Notes: generated by a model not told the origin, from the sequence alone. A stretch of 64,000 nt of DNA from CAIVAT01 sp037137455 (GCA_037137455.1 JBAXKG010000004.1:42664-106663); one strand, 5' to 3'; counted from the stretch's first letter, positions 15,404-24,995 are shown. A program made the numbers and translations.

Positions 15404-16261
15404 CTAGAAATTGATTTTTGTTTTGTGATATCGTTTACCAACTCCGCGGGAAAACAAACTTACAATTAAAATAATTAGTGTCAACACCAATGCTGAGGCA
15501 TATGCCCGGTTTTGAACTTCGGGCACCGGTGAAGAAAGCTGAAAGAAAATTGATAGTGGCAGAGTGGCAACAGGCTCAAGGAGGCCATTTGGCAAATGGT
15601 CAGTATAACCGGCTGTGAATAACACAGCTGCTGCATCACCTATTCCCCGCCCAAATGACAGTAAAACCGCTGTAATAATCCCGGAAAATGACTGGCGGGT
15701 AAATATCTTAAATGCGATTTCCGACTTATTTGATCCCAGTGAATAAGCTGCCTCCTGCAGTCCAATCGGCACAGTGCGCAGGATTTCATCCATCGAACGG
15801 ATCATGATGGGCAAAATAAACAGGGTGACTGTAAGGATACCAGCCAGCAACGATGTTTGCAAACCAAAAAAAATCATCAGGGAAAATCCAAAGGCGCCAT
15901 AAACAATCGAAGGAATTCCCCATACAAGGTCGAGCAGAAAACGAATGATGTCGATTACTTTTTTATGTCTGATCAGGAATACATTGATATACAGGGCTAC
16001 CGGCAACCCTATGATAAAAGCCAGCAAAGTGGCTCCGCTTGCGAGCGCCAATGACCCAAGGATGGCATTCAAAATGCCTCCTCCTTTTCCATAATAATAT
16101 CCACCCTGGGGAATTTGTGTGAGCATCTCCCATGAAATGGAGGTTATACCTTTTTCAAAAATGCTATAAATAATGATGGCAAGAATAGCAAGGATGAAAA
16201 AGGTCGCAAATATCATCAGCGCCTTAAAAAATTTCTCTTCTATTTTCTGTCCTCTTGTCAA
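15404..16261 (-). CDS. pstA: Phosphate ABC transporter permease PstA
   Basis: A 285-residue inner-membrane permease with six hydrophobic segments. The binding-protein-dependent transport signature is recognisable as EAAYSLGSNKSEIAFKIF..., the cytosolic EAA loop that contacts PstB. YYYGKGGGILNAILGSL and GIGDAAAVLFTAG match PstA segments. The start is TTG at 16261, three bases after the pstC stop; no nearer ATG preserves the first membrane helix, so TTG is preferred. Its stop abuts the pstB start region. Confidence 0.93.
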   Translation of the reverse strand: MTRGQKIEEKFFKALMIFATFFILAILAIIIYSIFEKGITSISWEMLTQIPQGGYYYGKGGGILNAILGSLALASGATLLAFIIGLPVALYINVFLIRHKKVIDIIRFLLDLVWGIPSIVYGAFGFSLMIFFGLQTSLLAGILTVTLFILPIMIRSMDEILRTVPIGLQEAAYSLGSNKSEIAFKIFTRQSFSGIITAVLLSFGRGIGDAAAVLFTAGYTDHLPNGLLEPVATLPLSIFFQLSSPVPEVQNRAYASALVLTLIILIVSLFSRGVGKRYHKTKINF

Positions 16262-16264
16262 GGG

Positions 16265-17155
16265 TTAAAATTTGTTATATCTGACAATAAAAAAATGCAT
16301 TACCAGGTTAAAAAAAAGCGACACCGCCAGTAACAAGAGAGCTGCAAACATCAATGCAGCATCGTATTTGGGGATAGACATCATTTCCCCGTAGTTATTG
16401 GCAATCAGGGCCGGCAAAGTATAGCCCGGGTCAAACAAACTTTTTGGCAACTTTACTACATTGCCCACTACCATCAACACTGCCATGGTTTCCCCAAAAG
16501 CCCGGGCCAATCCAAAACCAAATGCTGCAATTATACCGGGAAGAGCTTTTTTTATCAGAACATGTTTTATCGTTTGCCATTGTGTGGCGCCCAACGACAG
16601 GGCTGCCTCCTTCAATTCCATGGGTATAGCCCTGAAAATTTCAATGAGGATATTCAATACAAATGGTATGATCATGATCGAAAGCACAAATGAAGCAGCG
16701 AGGATGCTGTAGCCCATGGTCTTAATACCCATCCAGGGACCCAGGTACCGCGAAATAAAGGGAACGATTACCAGTATACCCCAGAGTCCGTAAACAACAG
16801 AAGGAATGCCGGCAAGGATATCGATGGCCGGATGCATGATCCGAAGAAAATATTTTCTTGTATATTGAGTGACGTAAATTGCGGTAAGAAGGCAAACCGG
16901 CGCTGTAATCAGCATTGCCACAAGGGTTACCCAAACTGAACCGACAATGAATGGATAAAAACCGAATTGCCCGCTGGCAGGCTTCCATGTTTTAGAAAAA
17001 ATCAGGTCGATAAGTGAATAGTCATGAATTAGCAGTACTGATTTAACATAAAGCCCGATGAATAGGAGAAAAGGCAAAAAAGCGACCAGCAACAGACTGA
17101 TGATCATCCACGTGTAATTTACTGCATGACGCTGCTCCCTGTTGAGAAGATACAT
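16265..17155 (-). CDS. pstC: Phosphate ABC transporter permease PstC
   Basis: A 296-residue inner-membrane permease, partner of PstA. Six hydrophobic segments are seen. The EAA loop is ELKEAALSLGATQWQTI, and the stretch ARAFGETMAVLMVVGN near the fifth helix is the PstC-specific 'R.(I/F)GETMAV' signature. GFYPFIVGSVWVTL in the first outer loop is also typical. It starts one base after the pstS stop, indicating coupled translation, and is followed by pstA after three bases. Confidence 0.95.
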   Translation of the reverse strand: MYLLNREQRHAVNYTWMIISLLLVAFLPFLLFIGLYVKSVLLIHDYSLIDLIFSKTWKPASGQFGFYPFIVGSVWVTLVAMLITAPVCLLTAIYVTQYTRKYFLRIMHPAIDILAGIPSVVYGLWGILVIVPFISRYLGPWMGIKTMGYSILAASFVLSIMIIPFVLNILIEIFRAIPMELKEAALSLGATQWQTIKHVLIKKALPGIIAAFGFGLARAFGETMAVLMVVGNVVKLPKSLFDPGYTLPALIANNYGEMMSIPKYDAALMFAALLLLAVSLFFNLVMHFFIVRYNKF

Positions 17156-17156
17156 T

Positions 17157-18143
17157 TCAGTTCAACTTTTGCAATTCCGTTTTTATCTGCTCCGGCTTGA
17201 TGGCTACATAACCGGCTTCGTTAACATATTTCTGTCCATCAGAAAGAATCCAATTCAAAAATATTTTCACTAATGGGCTGACAGGTTTTCCGCCAGAAAC
17301 GAAATAAAGGTCCCTTGCCGGCGGCGAAGGATATTTTCCGTTATTAATGGCTTTCATAACACTATCCATGCTTTCGTAAAAATCTTCATCGGGGTCGATA
17401 ACCCCGTTTCCATTGAGATCGATAGGAATGACGTTTATTCCCTGATAAATTTTCCTGGTTTGCATTTCATAAACAAAACCAAGGTTGTTAAAACCGATCC
17501 CTTCAGCATTTCTTCTTACAGCATCAGCAACACCGGGATCGCCATTGACTCCAAGCCCAAGCAGGTCTTCCTGTTTCATGTTATTAAGATATTTTGCCCA
17601 CATGTCGGCTGCGCCGCATGCATCGGAGCGTGTAAATGCCTGTAGTTCAACCTTTGAAAAATTTCCGACTGCCTGGCCCCAGGTTTTAATCCTGCCTGAG
17701 ATAAAAATATCGTAGAATTTCTGTTTTGTGAGTCCCTTTTTTTTCAGGTCGGACAATACGGGATTATTCGCGTTAATCGTTGGCAAAACTGCATCTTTGG
17801 CCACCGCAATCCACCAGGCCCCTTTTGCCTGTTCTTCAGGACTTACCGATTTTGAGAACATTCCCAGATCAACCATTTTCGATAAGGCATCGGTCATTCC
17901 CTTTCCTGCGCCCCCGGCAGAAACATTTACTGTAACGTGCGGATGAAGTTTCTGAAACTCCTCTGCCCATTTTACCGTGAGCGGATAGAGTGCAAACGCA
18001 CCGGAAATAGTAATCTTGCCTTTCAAAGAGTCATTGGGAGATCCTGCATTCCTATGTGAGCCCTGGTTGCAGGAAAATAGCATTGCTCCGGCAATAAGCG
18101 CTGTAAATAGAAATAATGCGAACACCCGATGGTCCAATTTCAT
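17157..18143 (-). CDS. pstS: Phosphate-binding lipoprotein PstS
   Basis: A 328-residue substrate-binding protein of the phosphate ABC transporter. A lipoprotein signal peptide with lipobox MLFSC (Cys ~25) shows that it is membrane-anchored. The mature protein begins the fold with GKITISGAFALYPLTVKWAEEF and has SAGGAGKGMTDAL, the phosphate-binding loop region, and AFTRSDACGAADMW, the domain-2 phosphate-contact segment ('R..GSGT' in E. coli, altered here). A polar loop DLNGNGVIDPDEDFYE resembles an EF-hand-like Ca-binding loop, also seen in some related binding proteins. It lies five bases after moxR. Confidence 0.92.
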   Translation of the reverse strand: MKLDHRVFALFLFTALIAGAMLFSCNQGSHRNAGSPNDSLKGKITISGAFALYPLTVKWAEEFQKLHPHVTVNVSAGGAGKGMTDALSKMVDLGMFSKSVSPEEQAKGAWWIAVAKDAVLPTINANNPVLSDLKKKGLTKQKFYDIFISGRIKTWGQAVGNFSKVELQAFTRSDACGAADMWAKYLNNMKQEDLLGLGVNGDPGVADAVRRNAEGIGFNNLGFVYEMQTRKIYQGINVIPIDLNGNGVIDPDEDFYESMDSVMKAINNGKYPSPPARDLYFVSGGKPVSPLVKIFLNWILSDGQKYVNEAGYVAIKPEQIKTELQKLN

Positions 18144-18148
18144 AAACT

Positions 18149-19114
18149 TCAGGATAAAAAGTGGTTAATAATATCTTCCACCTTTATCCCTTCTGCCTCA
18201 GCTTTATAATTACGCACGATCCGGTGGCGAAGCACAGATGTTGCAACTGCTCTCAAATCCTCAATATCGGGAGAATATTTTCCGCTGAGCGCTGCATGGC
18301 ATTTAGCCCCTAATATCAGGTATTGTGAAGCCCTTGGGCCAGCGCCCCAGGTCAGGTATTCGTTGGCCCAGGTGTTTGCCTTGCGTGTTTTCGGGCGGGT
18401 CATTGAAACCAGGTTCACAGCATATTGAAAAACATTATCAGGAACAGGGATTTTACGTACCAGATTTTGGAAAAACAGAATTTCCTCTGCGAGGAGAACC
18501 ACTGAAGGTGTAACTGATTTTTCGGAAGTTGTTGCTTTTACAATTAGTATCTCCTCTTCAAAAGATGGATAATCAAGCCAGATGTTAAACATAAACCGGT
18601 CGAGCTGTGCCTCAGGTAACGGATAGGTTCCCTCCTGCTCAATAGGATTTTGTGTTGCCAGTACAAAAAAAGGTTCTTCGAGGTGATAGCTTGTTCCGGC
18701 AACAGTAACAGCTTTCTCCTGCATAGCCTCCAATAACGCAGACTGGGTTTTTGGAGGAGTACGGTTTATTTCATCAGCAAGGATAATATTGGCGAATACC
18801 GGTCCTTTAATGAAACGGAAATGACGGTTTTCATCGAGAATTTCTGTGCCGATAATATCGGAAGGCATTAAATCAGGAGTAAATTGAATACGGTGATAGC
18901 TTAGTCCAAGAGCCTTGGATAATGTATTAACCATCATTGTTTTAGCTAATCCCGGAACACCAACCAGAAGGCAGTGCCCTTTACAAAAGATGGCTATGAG
19001 AAGATTTTTGACCACCTCATCCTGGCCGATGATTACCTTCGAAATTTCAGATTTTAAAAGGATATATTTTTTAACAAGTGCGTCAACTGCTTCAACATCC
19101 GATGAAAACTCCAT
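18149..19114 (-). CDS. MoxR family AAA ATPase
   Basis: A 321-residue AAA+ protein of the MoxR (AAA_3) family. Walker A is GVPGLAKT, Walker B is ANIILADEINRTPPKTQSALLEAMQE, and sensor-1 is VLATQNPIEQEGTYPLPEAQLDRF, all in the usual order; the lid domain carries GAGPRASQYLILGAKCHA. MoxR ATPases act as chaperones for vWA-domain proteins and are normally followed by DUF58 and BatA-like genes in Bacteroidota. Here they are absent and pstS follows after five bases, so the ATPase lacks its usual partners locally. The upstream surA-like gene ends 11 bases before it. Confidence 0.93.
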   Translation of the reverse strand: MEFSSDVEAVDALVKKYILLKSEISKVIIGQDEVVKNLLIAIFCKGHCLLVGVPGLAKTMMVNTLSKALGLSYHRIQFTPDLMPSDIIGTEILDENRHFRFIKGPVFANIILADEINRTPPKTQSALLEAMQEKAVTVAGTSYHLEEPFFVLATQNPIEQEGTYPLPEAQLDRFMFNIWLDYPSFEEEILIVKATTSEKSVTPSVVLLAEEILFFQNLVRKIPVPDNVFQYAVNLVSMTRPKTRKANTWANEYLTWGAGPRASQYLILGAKCHAALSGKYSPDIEDLRAVATSVLRHRIVRNYKAEAEGIKVEDIINHFLS

Positions 19115-19125
19115 TATGGTCCGAT

Positions 19126-20484
19126 TTAGTTTTTAATCCATTTTCTTTGGAAGGTGCAATTGCGAAAATCATCCATTATCGCAATAAATGTGGAATTCAT
19201 CTTATTGGTTATCCACTCATTAATTACATCCATCTTCTTCTTTTCCAAAGCGATCTGCTGGATACGTGCATAATCTTCTTCCAGGTTTGCCTTATGTGGG
19301 TTTGTTCGGGTTTTCAGGTAATAAATACGATAGTCCTGTTTGCCCCGATCATTGGTCAACACCGGAGAAGATACTTCACCGACTTTGAGTTTATCGATAA
19401 CGAAGAAAATTTTTGCATCAACCTGCCCAGCCTCAAATTTGCTGTTCCCGCTTGCCTGGTTGATCATTAATCCCCCACTGATCCTGCTTGGGTCATCGGA
19501 ATATCTTATGACCGCCATATCGAATGTAAGTTTCTTTTGCGAAATCTGGGATGCAACACTGTCGAGGGATAATTTTGCTTTGTTAAGGTTAATCGGTGAG
19601 ACCTTAGGTTGGATTAGGATATGGCGCACATTAATATATTCTCCCCTGCGTTCGACCATCTGAATCAGGTGAAATCCATCTTCAGTTTCCACAATATCTG
19701 AAACTTCACCTGGTTTCAGTTTAAAAGCTGCTGCTTCAAATTCAGGACGCATTTCACCACGTTTGAACATCCCCAATTCACCTCCCTGCTTTGATGAACC
19801 AGGATCTTCGGAATATAGCACGGCAAGGGTACTGAAATCATCACCCTTAGTAAACCGTTCTTTAAAACCCTTAAGTTTATCTTTAACAATCTGCTTTTCT
19901 TCATCGCCTATTGCAGGTTGCCGCACAATCATACCAATCTCAATTTCGGAATTAATGAGAGGAATGCTGTCTTTGGGAAGTTTCCTGAAGAAGGTCTTAA
20001 CCTCTGCCGGGGTAATTGTTACATCCTTTGAAATTTTCTGTTGTTCCTGTTCGGTCAGCATCGACTCCTTTATAACATCACGAAGTTCGTTTTTAATTTC
20101 AAGCAATGATTTTCCAAAATGTTCTTCCAGTCTTTCGGGGGTTCCTGCCTGAGAGATAAAGTAGCGCATCCTGCGGTCAATTTCAAGTTCTACCTGTTCA
20201 TCGGTAACCTTAATACTATCAACCTGCGCCTGGTGCAGCAATAGTTTCTGAAAAAGCAAATTTTCAAAGATCTGACATTTAAGTTTGGGCGCTGTACCCA
20301 TTATATTACCCTGGCTGCGAATCTGCAAGTACTGATTTTCAATATCTGAAATAAGAATTGGGTTACCTCCCACGATGGCAACTATTCCATCGATGATTGA
20401 ATCGCGTCGAAGCTGGGCAAATGTCGCAGGGGCAGATAAAACAATCAGGAAAATCAGAATTATAATAATACGCAGAACTTTCAT
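19126..20484 (-). CDS. SurA-like periplasmic peptidyl-prolyl isomerase (two parvulin domains)
   Basis: A 452-residue periplasmic chaperone. A signal peptide (~1-23, ending TFAQ) is followed by a SurA N-like helical region (~30-170), one parvulin domain at ~175-285 with DFSTLAVLYSEDPGSSKQGGELG and EDGFHLIQMVERR, and a second at ~285-400 starting VRHILIQPK with YSDDPSRISGGL. The layout equals E. coli SurA (428 residues), which delivers unfolded outer-membrane proteins to the BAM complex. The second domain keeps the His in RHILI. It is the third of three adjacent folding-factor genes on this strand, and moxR follows after 11 bases. I withhold the name surA because the paralogues are close. Confidence 0.9.
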   Translation of the reverse strand: MKVLRIIIILIFLIVLSAPATFAQLRRDSIIDGIVAIVGGNPILISDIENQYLQIRSQGNIMGTAPKLKCQIFENLLFQKLLLHQAQVDSIKVTDEQVELEIDRRMRYFISQAGTPERLEEHFGKSLLEIKNELRDVIKESMLTEQEQQKISKDVTITPAEVKTFFRKLPKDSIPLINSEIEIGMIVRQPAIGDEEKQIVKDKLKGFKERFTKGDDFSTLAVLYSEDPGSSKQGGELGMFKRGEMRPEFEAAAFKLKPGEVSDIVETEDGFHLIQMVERRGEYINVRHILIQPKVSPINLNKAKLSLDSVASQISQKKLTFDMAVIRYSDDPSRISGGLMINQASGNSKFEAGQVDAKIFFVIDKLKVGEVSSPVLTNDRGKQDYRIYYLKTRTNPHKANLEEDYARIQQIALEKKKMDVINEWITNKMNSTFIAIMDDFRNCTFQRKWIKN

Positions 20485-20512
20485 GAGCGATGATTTCAGT
20501 AAAAACTATCTA

Positions 20513-21352
20513 TTAATAAATCTCAAAAATACTTTTCTTCCGGGCATCAGAGAATATATCTTCCTGCATACGGTTTATTAGTTCAATTTTTCGCTTGTTG
20601 AGTATGATGTCACGGATTCGCTGCTTTTCAAAGCTTAACGGTGAAACGCTTTCTTTGATTTTAAAATCCTTAAACCTTACCAGGTACACAAACATGGAAT
20701 CCTGGTATTCAAGGTCCCTGTGATTTTTTAAGAAATCCTCCTGATTGTATGTTTTTACTGGTATCTGCTTCAATAAATCACTGAATGACAACCAATTTTG
20801 ATCATCAAGAAAATAATCTTCTGCATGTTTTTCACAAAGCGCTGACAGTTTGTTCTTATCTTCCGGGTTATCGGAGGAGAGCAGCTTTTTAAACTGTTTT
20901 AAATTATTGGATTTAAGCTGAAGCTTCACATATTGAATCTGTACAATATTATCTTTGAGAAGAAAATTCTGTTGGTTGCTATCGTAATAATTCTGAATCT
21001 CTTCATCAGTGATCAGCGTATCAAGGTTTTGTCTAATCAGGGCATTCTCATACTCATAAATAATCAACGAGTTTTTATAGTTTTCAAGTTGCCTGGTAAA
21101 GTCCATCTCTGCTTCAGTCAAATTTTTCTCTGCCTGATGGATTATTAGTTTTTGACGAATCCAATTTTCGATGAAGCTCTTCGTGATTGCCAGGCTATCC
21201 TTTGGAACAATTCCTGATGTAATAACACCTTTCAGGTCAGATTCATAAAGATATTCGTCATGGACCCTGGCCAATACCCTCTCGCTTTTTTTTTTGAAAA
21301 ATGCAGAACAGGAGGTAAGGAAAATCAGGAGGAAGATAATCGATTTGTTCAA
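20513..21352 (-). CDS. SurA-N-like lipoprotein without a recognisable parvulin domain
   Basis: A 279-residue predicted lipoprotein with lipobox LTSC (Cys ~15). The part after the signal, VLARVHDEYLYESDLKGVI, matches the start of SurA/PpiD proteins, where a short strand precedes 'G..I...D', and it continues as charged helices (QKLIIHQAEKNLTEAEMDFTRQ). The isomerase motifs seen in its neighbours (RHIL, GGDLG, GFHLI) are not visible, so it is probably a holdase or a diverged paralogue without isomerase activity. It lies between the two parvulin genes, six bases after the upstream one, and must act in the same periplasmic folding pathway. The function is inferred from position and the N-domain. 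Confidence 0.75.
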   Translation of the reverse strand: MNKSIIFLLIFLTSCSAFFKKKSERVLARVHDEYLYESDLKGVITSGIVPKDSLAITKSFIENWIRQKLIIHQAEKNLTEAEMDFTRQLENYKNSLIIYEYENALIRQNLDTLITDEEIQNYYDSNQQNFLLKDNIVQIQYVKLQLKSNNLKQFKKLLSSDNPEDKNKLSALCEKHAEDYFLDDQNWLSFSDLLKQIPVKTYNQEDFLKNHRDLEYQDSMFVYLVRFKDFKIKESVSPLSFEKQRIRDIILNKRKIELINRMQEDIFSDARKKSIFEIY

Positions 21353-21358
21353 TGGTTT

Positions 21359-23338
21359 CTATTTAATTTTCGCGAATACATCTTTCCTCACAACCACCGG
21401 GTATTTTGCCTTTAGGGCAGTAATCCAATTCTTTTCGAGGTAATTCTGGTAATCGGCTGTGATAAGGCCACGCGCCTCGTTGAGCTCTTTAGGCCCGGGC
21501 AAAATGACCTTACGTACAAAAACAAAAACTGTGGAACCATTGCTTAATAAATTATCAGAGAATCCTGGCTTCCATGGAATAGAGTCGATCAGTTTGTTAT
21601 CCTTCTTTGAGAATTTTCCACTTTCAATAGTCAGGATTTTCAACGAATCGGTATTCACCTCTTTCTGCAGATCAGTATCTGAAAGCCCTGACTTTATTGA
21701 GTCTTTAACTTTTTGGGCCATACTGGAATCCTTCAAAGTGTAAATGCTCGCATCGAGCAATGTATCGTTCATATAGTTGAAGCGGTTTTTCGTGTAAAAC
21801 ACCTTCAATCCAAGTGTATCCTTCACAGCTTTTGACCAGACTTTCTGATCAGTAAGGTCAAATAGAAGGATGCCATCGCGGTACTCTGCCATCAGCGCTT
21901 TAAACTCAGGGTACTTTTGCTCCAACCTTGAATTTTCATATTTAAGCAGGCTTTCATCGAGAAATTCGGTATACTTTTTATCAACATATTTAACAATATT
22001 CAGCTTATCTTGTTTGCGCTGGGTTGAAGCCAGATATACAGCAAAATCCTTTTGGAAGAATGACTTGTTTCCGATTGTAAAAAGCATCTTAATCAAATCT
22101 TTGGCCTCGGCATCTTTCCATTTTGCGAAAAAGATACTATCGGTAACAACCTGGTAAAAATCCTTCAGGGCTTCTTTATTTTCAGTAACTCCGTATTCAG
22201 TTCGGATACGGGCAAGCACCACCTGACGTGATTTCTCACCGCGATTATCTTTCATGACCTTCTGCTTTAATTCAGCTTTTTCCTCATCGAACGGCTTATT
22301 GCTTTTCTTTTCGATAAGTTTGACAATATGCCACCCGTAAGGTGTCAGGATTGGTTTGGTATAATCGCCGATGTTATTAAGCAAATATATCGCTTCAATG
22401 AATTCAGGTACCATTCGGTTCACCCCGAAAGCCGGAAGAACACCTCCTTTTGCTGCTGAACCCTTATCATCGGAATACTGCTTAACAAGATCTTCGAATG
22501 AGCTGCCAGTTGTAAGGCGATTATAAACCGAATCGATTCGCAATCGAATCCGGGCAGAGTCTGCTGCTGTTGCGTTTTTGGGTATGCTCATAAAAATATG
22601 TGCCACCGTGACTTTTCCAATAGCCGGCCGTTTGGCAGTAACCTTGATCAGGTGAAAGCCATATTCTGTATGAACTGGTAAGGAGACTTTTCCCACTTCA
22701 GTGTTATATGCGGCGTTTTCAAAAGGATAGACCATATCAAATACTGAAAAAAATCCAAGATCTCCCCTGTTTCCTTTAAGGAAGGGATGCAATTGGTTTG
22801 CTTCCCTGTCTTTGGCCGATGGATCTTCAGAAAATTCAATGGCAAGGTTTTCAAAAGACTGATTAATAAGTTTGTCTCTTACGAACATAGCTTTTTTGTA
22901 AACAGCAAGTGTATCATCAGGAGTTGGATCGGTATTGAGGCGGAAAAAAATATGGCTGGCACGAAGATCTGTTGATTGACGTTCAAAGGCCTCCCTGACA
23001 AGGCCATCAATGATAGCTTCATCGGTAAAATAGGGTTTTGCGAGTTGTTCGCGATAGCCATTGAGTTCATTTCGGAAAGAGGCCATCGTATCGAGTCCGA
23101 GTTCTTCTGCCTGTTTGACCTTAAGCTTGAAATTGATAAACAAATCCAGATATTCATTCAAAGATTTTTTATCAATATTTTCGTTTTTTACGTTGTTTTT
23201 CTGATAGATGTTCATAAACTCACTGACACGAACCTGTTTTCCGGCAATTGTCATGAGCACTTCGTCAGTTTTAACCTGTGCGGTTGCAGTAATGAAAGAG
23301 ATAAAAACCAAGACTGATAATAAAATTTTACTTTTCAT
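21359..23338 (-). CDS. Periplasmic peptidyl-prolyl isomerase with two parvulin domains (PpiD/SurA-like)
   Basis: A 659-residue exported folding factor. A signal peptide (MKSKILLSVLVFISF..TAQ) is followed by a SurA-N-like region, a first parvulin domain at ~125-237 (ASHIFFRLN, NRGDLGFFSVFDMVYPFE, EYGFHLIKV) and a second at ~244-347 (VAHIFMSIPK, AAKGGVLPAFG, PYGWHIVKL). The ~300-residue C-terminal region is helical with repeated short strands and no known motif. Two ATGs (23347 and 23338) are possible; the second gives a cleaner signal peptide. It is the first of the three folding-factor genes and lies ~80 bases downstream of guaB, an arrangement common in this phylum. Confidence 0.88.
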   Translation of the reverse strand: MKSKILLSVLVFISFITATAQVKTDEVLMTIAGKQVRVSEFMNIYQKNNVKNENIDKKSLNEYLDLFINFKLKVKQAEELGLDTMASFRNELNGYREQLAKPYFTDEAIIDGLVREAFERQSTDLRASHIFFRLNTDPTPDDTLAVYKKAMFVRDKLINQSFENLAIEFSEDPSAKDREANQLHPFLKGNRGDLGFFSVFDMVYPFENAAYNTEVGKVSLPVHTEYGFHLIKVTAKRPAIGKVTVAHIFMSIPKNATAADSARIRLRIDSVYNRLTTGSSFEDLVKQYSDDKGSAAKGGVLPAFGVNRMVPEFIEAIYLLNNIGDYTKPILTPYGWHIVKLIEKKSNKPFDEEKAELKQKVMKDNRGEKSRQVVLARIRTEYGVTENKEALKDFYQVVTDSIFFAKWKDAEAKDLIKMLFTIGNKSFFQKDFAVYLASTQRKQDKLNIVKYVDKKYTEFLDESLLKYENSRLEQKYPEFKALMAEYRDGILLFDLTDQKVWSKAVKDTLGLKVFYTKNRFNYMNDTLLDASIYTLKDSSMAQKVKDSIKSGLSDTDLQKEVNTDSLKILTIESGKFSKKDNKLIDSIPWKPGFSDNLLSNGSTVFVFVRKVILPGPKELNEARGLITADYQNYLEKNWITALKAKYPVVVRKDVFAKIK

Positions 23339-23418
23339 GCTATCCATTGTTCGTAGGTATTAATTTGATTGATTTAATAACGCATTAACCAAGAAAAAAT
23401 TGCTGGTATATAACTGAA

Positions 23419-24891
23419 TTAACGGCTATAATTTGGCGCCTCGCTGATTATGGTCACATCGTGCGGATGACTTTCGGTTACGCCTGCTGAGGTTATTTTA
23501 ATGAATTTTGCTTTCTGCAGAATGTCAATGGTTTGTGAACCCGTGTATCCCATTCCTGCTTTTAGTCCACCAACCATTTGGTAAATAACTTCAGATAATG
23601 AACCCTTATAAGGAACCCTGCCAACGATTCCTTCCGGAACAAGTTTTCTGATATCGTCTTCCACATCCTGGAAATAACGGTCTTTCGAACCCTGCTGCAT
23701 TGCTTCAATGGAACCCATACCTCTGTAAGTTTTGAATTTACGACCCTCAAATATGACTGTTTCACCAGGTGATTCATCAACACCGGCAAAAAGTGAACCC
23801 GCCATAATTGAGTGTGCTCCTGCTGCGAGCGCCTTAACGATATCGCCGGTATATCTGATACCGCCATCGGCAATTGCCGGAATGCCGGTTCCCTTGAGGG
23901 CTGTGGTAACATCGTAAATGGCCGACAATTGCGGGACACCAATTCCGGCAATGATACGGGTTGTGCATATTGAACCCGGTCCAATACCGATTTTTACACC
24001 ATCTACTCCCAATTTCGCCAGGTCCTTTGCTGCTTCTGCTGTAGCAATGTTACCAATAATCAGGTCAACTTCGGGATAGGCGCTTTTTACGCGTTTAGCC
24101 ATCTCCATAACTCCCCTGGAATGCCCGTGAGCAGTATCAATAACGATGGCATCTACATTTTCACGGACCAGCGCCGCTATGCGATCGAGGGTATCGGAAG
24201 TCACTCCCACTCCTGCTGCAACACGCAACCGTCCGAGACTGTCTTTGCAGGAATTGGGGCGAGCCTTGACCTTAAGAATATCTTTGTATGTTATCAGGCC
24301 TATCAGCTTGTTATTTTTATCAACGACCGGAAGTTTTTCGATCTTATGTTTCTGGAGAATGGCCTCAGCCTGCTCAAAATCGGTGAATTCGCTAATAGTT
24401 ATCACTGTTTTGGTCATCACCTCAGTGACCGGGCGCATATGATCGCGCTCGAACCTGAGATCGCGGTTCGTTACGATACCAACCAATTCGTTATTTATAT
24501 TGATAACAGGTATGCCTCCAATGCTGAATTCTTTCATTATAGCCAAGGCATCGCCAACCAGCGAATGTTCCATAAGTGTCACCGGCTGAAGGATCATCCC
24601 GTTTTCGGCTCGTTTGACTTTGCGAACCTGTAACGCCTGATCTTCAATTGACATGTTCTTATGCAGCACGCCAATTCCTCCTTCCTGTGCCATGGCAATG
24701 GCCATGTGCGATTCGGTAACCGTATCCATGGCAGCCGAAACAATGGGAATGTTAAGCTTAATATTTCTTGAAAACAGCGTGGAAACATCTACTTCTCTAG
24801 GAAGAGCTTCAGAATAGGCAGGTACAAGTAAAACATCGTCATAGGTTAAACCCTCACCCCTGAATTTATCTGAATTTAGGAACATCTGCAT
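23419..24891 (-). CDS. guaB: Inosine-5'-monophosphate dehydrogenase
   Basis: A 490-residue enzyme that oxidises IMP to XMP with NAD, the first committed step of GTP synthesis. The TIM-barrel start EGLTYDDVLLVPAYSEALP, two CBS domains at ~95-205, the catalytic loop GPGSICTTRIIAGIGVPQ with the active-site Cys, the ADGGIRYTGDIVKALAAGA phosphate-binding region and the flap YRGMGSIEAM are all in place. The start is ATG 24891; a second ATG at 24885 is equally possible and a TTG just upstream is less likely. It precedes the three folding-factor genes on the same strand. A -7 box lies at 24906-24913. Confidence 0.97.
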   Translation of the reverse strand: MQMFLNSDKFRGEGLTYDDVLLVPAYSEALPREVDVSTLFSRNIKLNIPIVSAAMDTVTESHMAIAMAQEGGIGVLHKNMSIEDQALQVRKVKRAENGMILQPVTLMEHSLVGDALAIMKEFSIGGIPVININNELVGIVTNRDLRFERDHMRPVTEVMTKTVITISEFTDFEQAEAILQKHKIEKLPVVDKNNKLIGLITYKDILKVKARPNSCKDSLGRLRVAAGVGVTSDTLDRIAALVRENVDAIVIDTAHGHSRGVMEMAKRVKSAYPEVDLIIGNIATAEAAKDLAKLGVDGVKIGIGPGSICTTRIIAGIGVPQLSAIYDVTTALKGTGIPAIADGGIRYTGDIVKALAAGAHSIMAGSLFAGVDESPGETVIFEGRKFKTYRGMGSIEAMQQGSKDRYFQDVEDDIRKLVPEGIVGRVPYKGSLSEVIYQMVGGLKAGMGYTGSQTIDILQKAKFIKITSAGVTESHPHDVTIISEAPNYSR

Positions 24892-24905
24892 CAAAATTAA
24901 GTGTG

Positions 24906-24913
24906 CAAATGTA
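24906..24913 (-). promoter_or_regulatory. Bacteroidota -7 promoter box (TACATTTG) for guaB
   Basis: On the minus strand TACATTTG fits TAnnTTTG and lies 14 bases before the guaB ATG at 24891. No -33 TTG was found at standard spacing. It would serve guaB and possibly the downstream folding-factor genes. Confidence 0.45.
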
Positions 24914-24995
24914 CAAAAAAATACATTTTAAAATGATTAAAAGCTGAATCCGGAAAGATATATTACCACCAAAAAAAAGAAAACGAAAGTGAAAT

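Noticed and set aside
24121..24633. 170-residue open frame on the plus strand inside guaB
   Set aside because: It lies opposite the CBS domains of a fully conserved guaB and has no start signal or recognisable motif.
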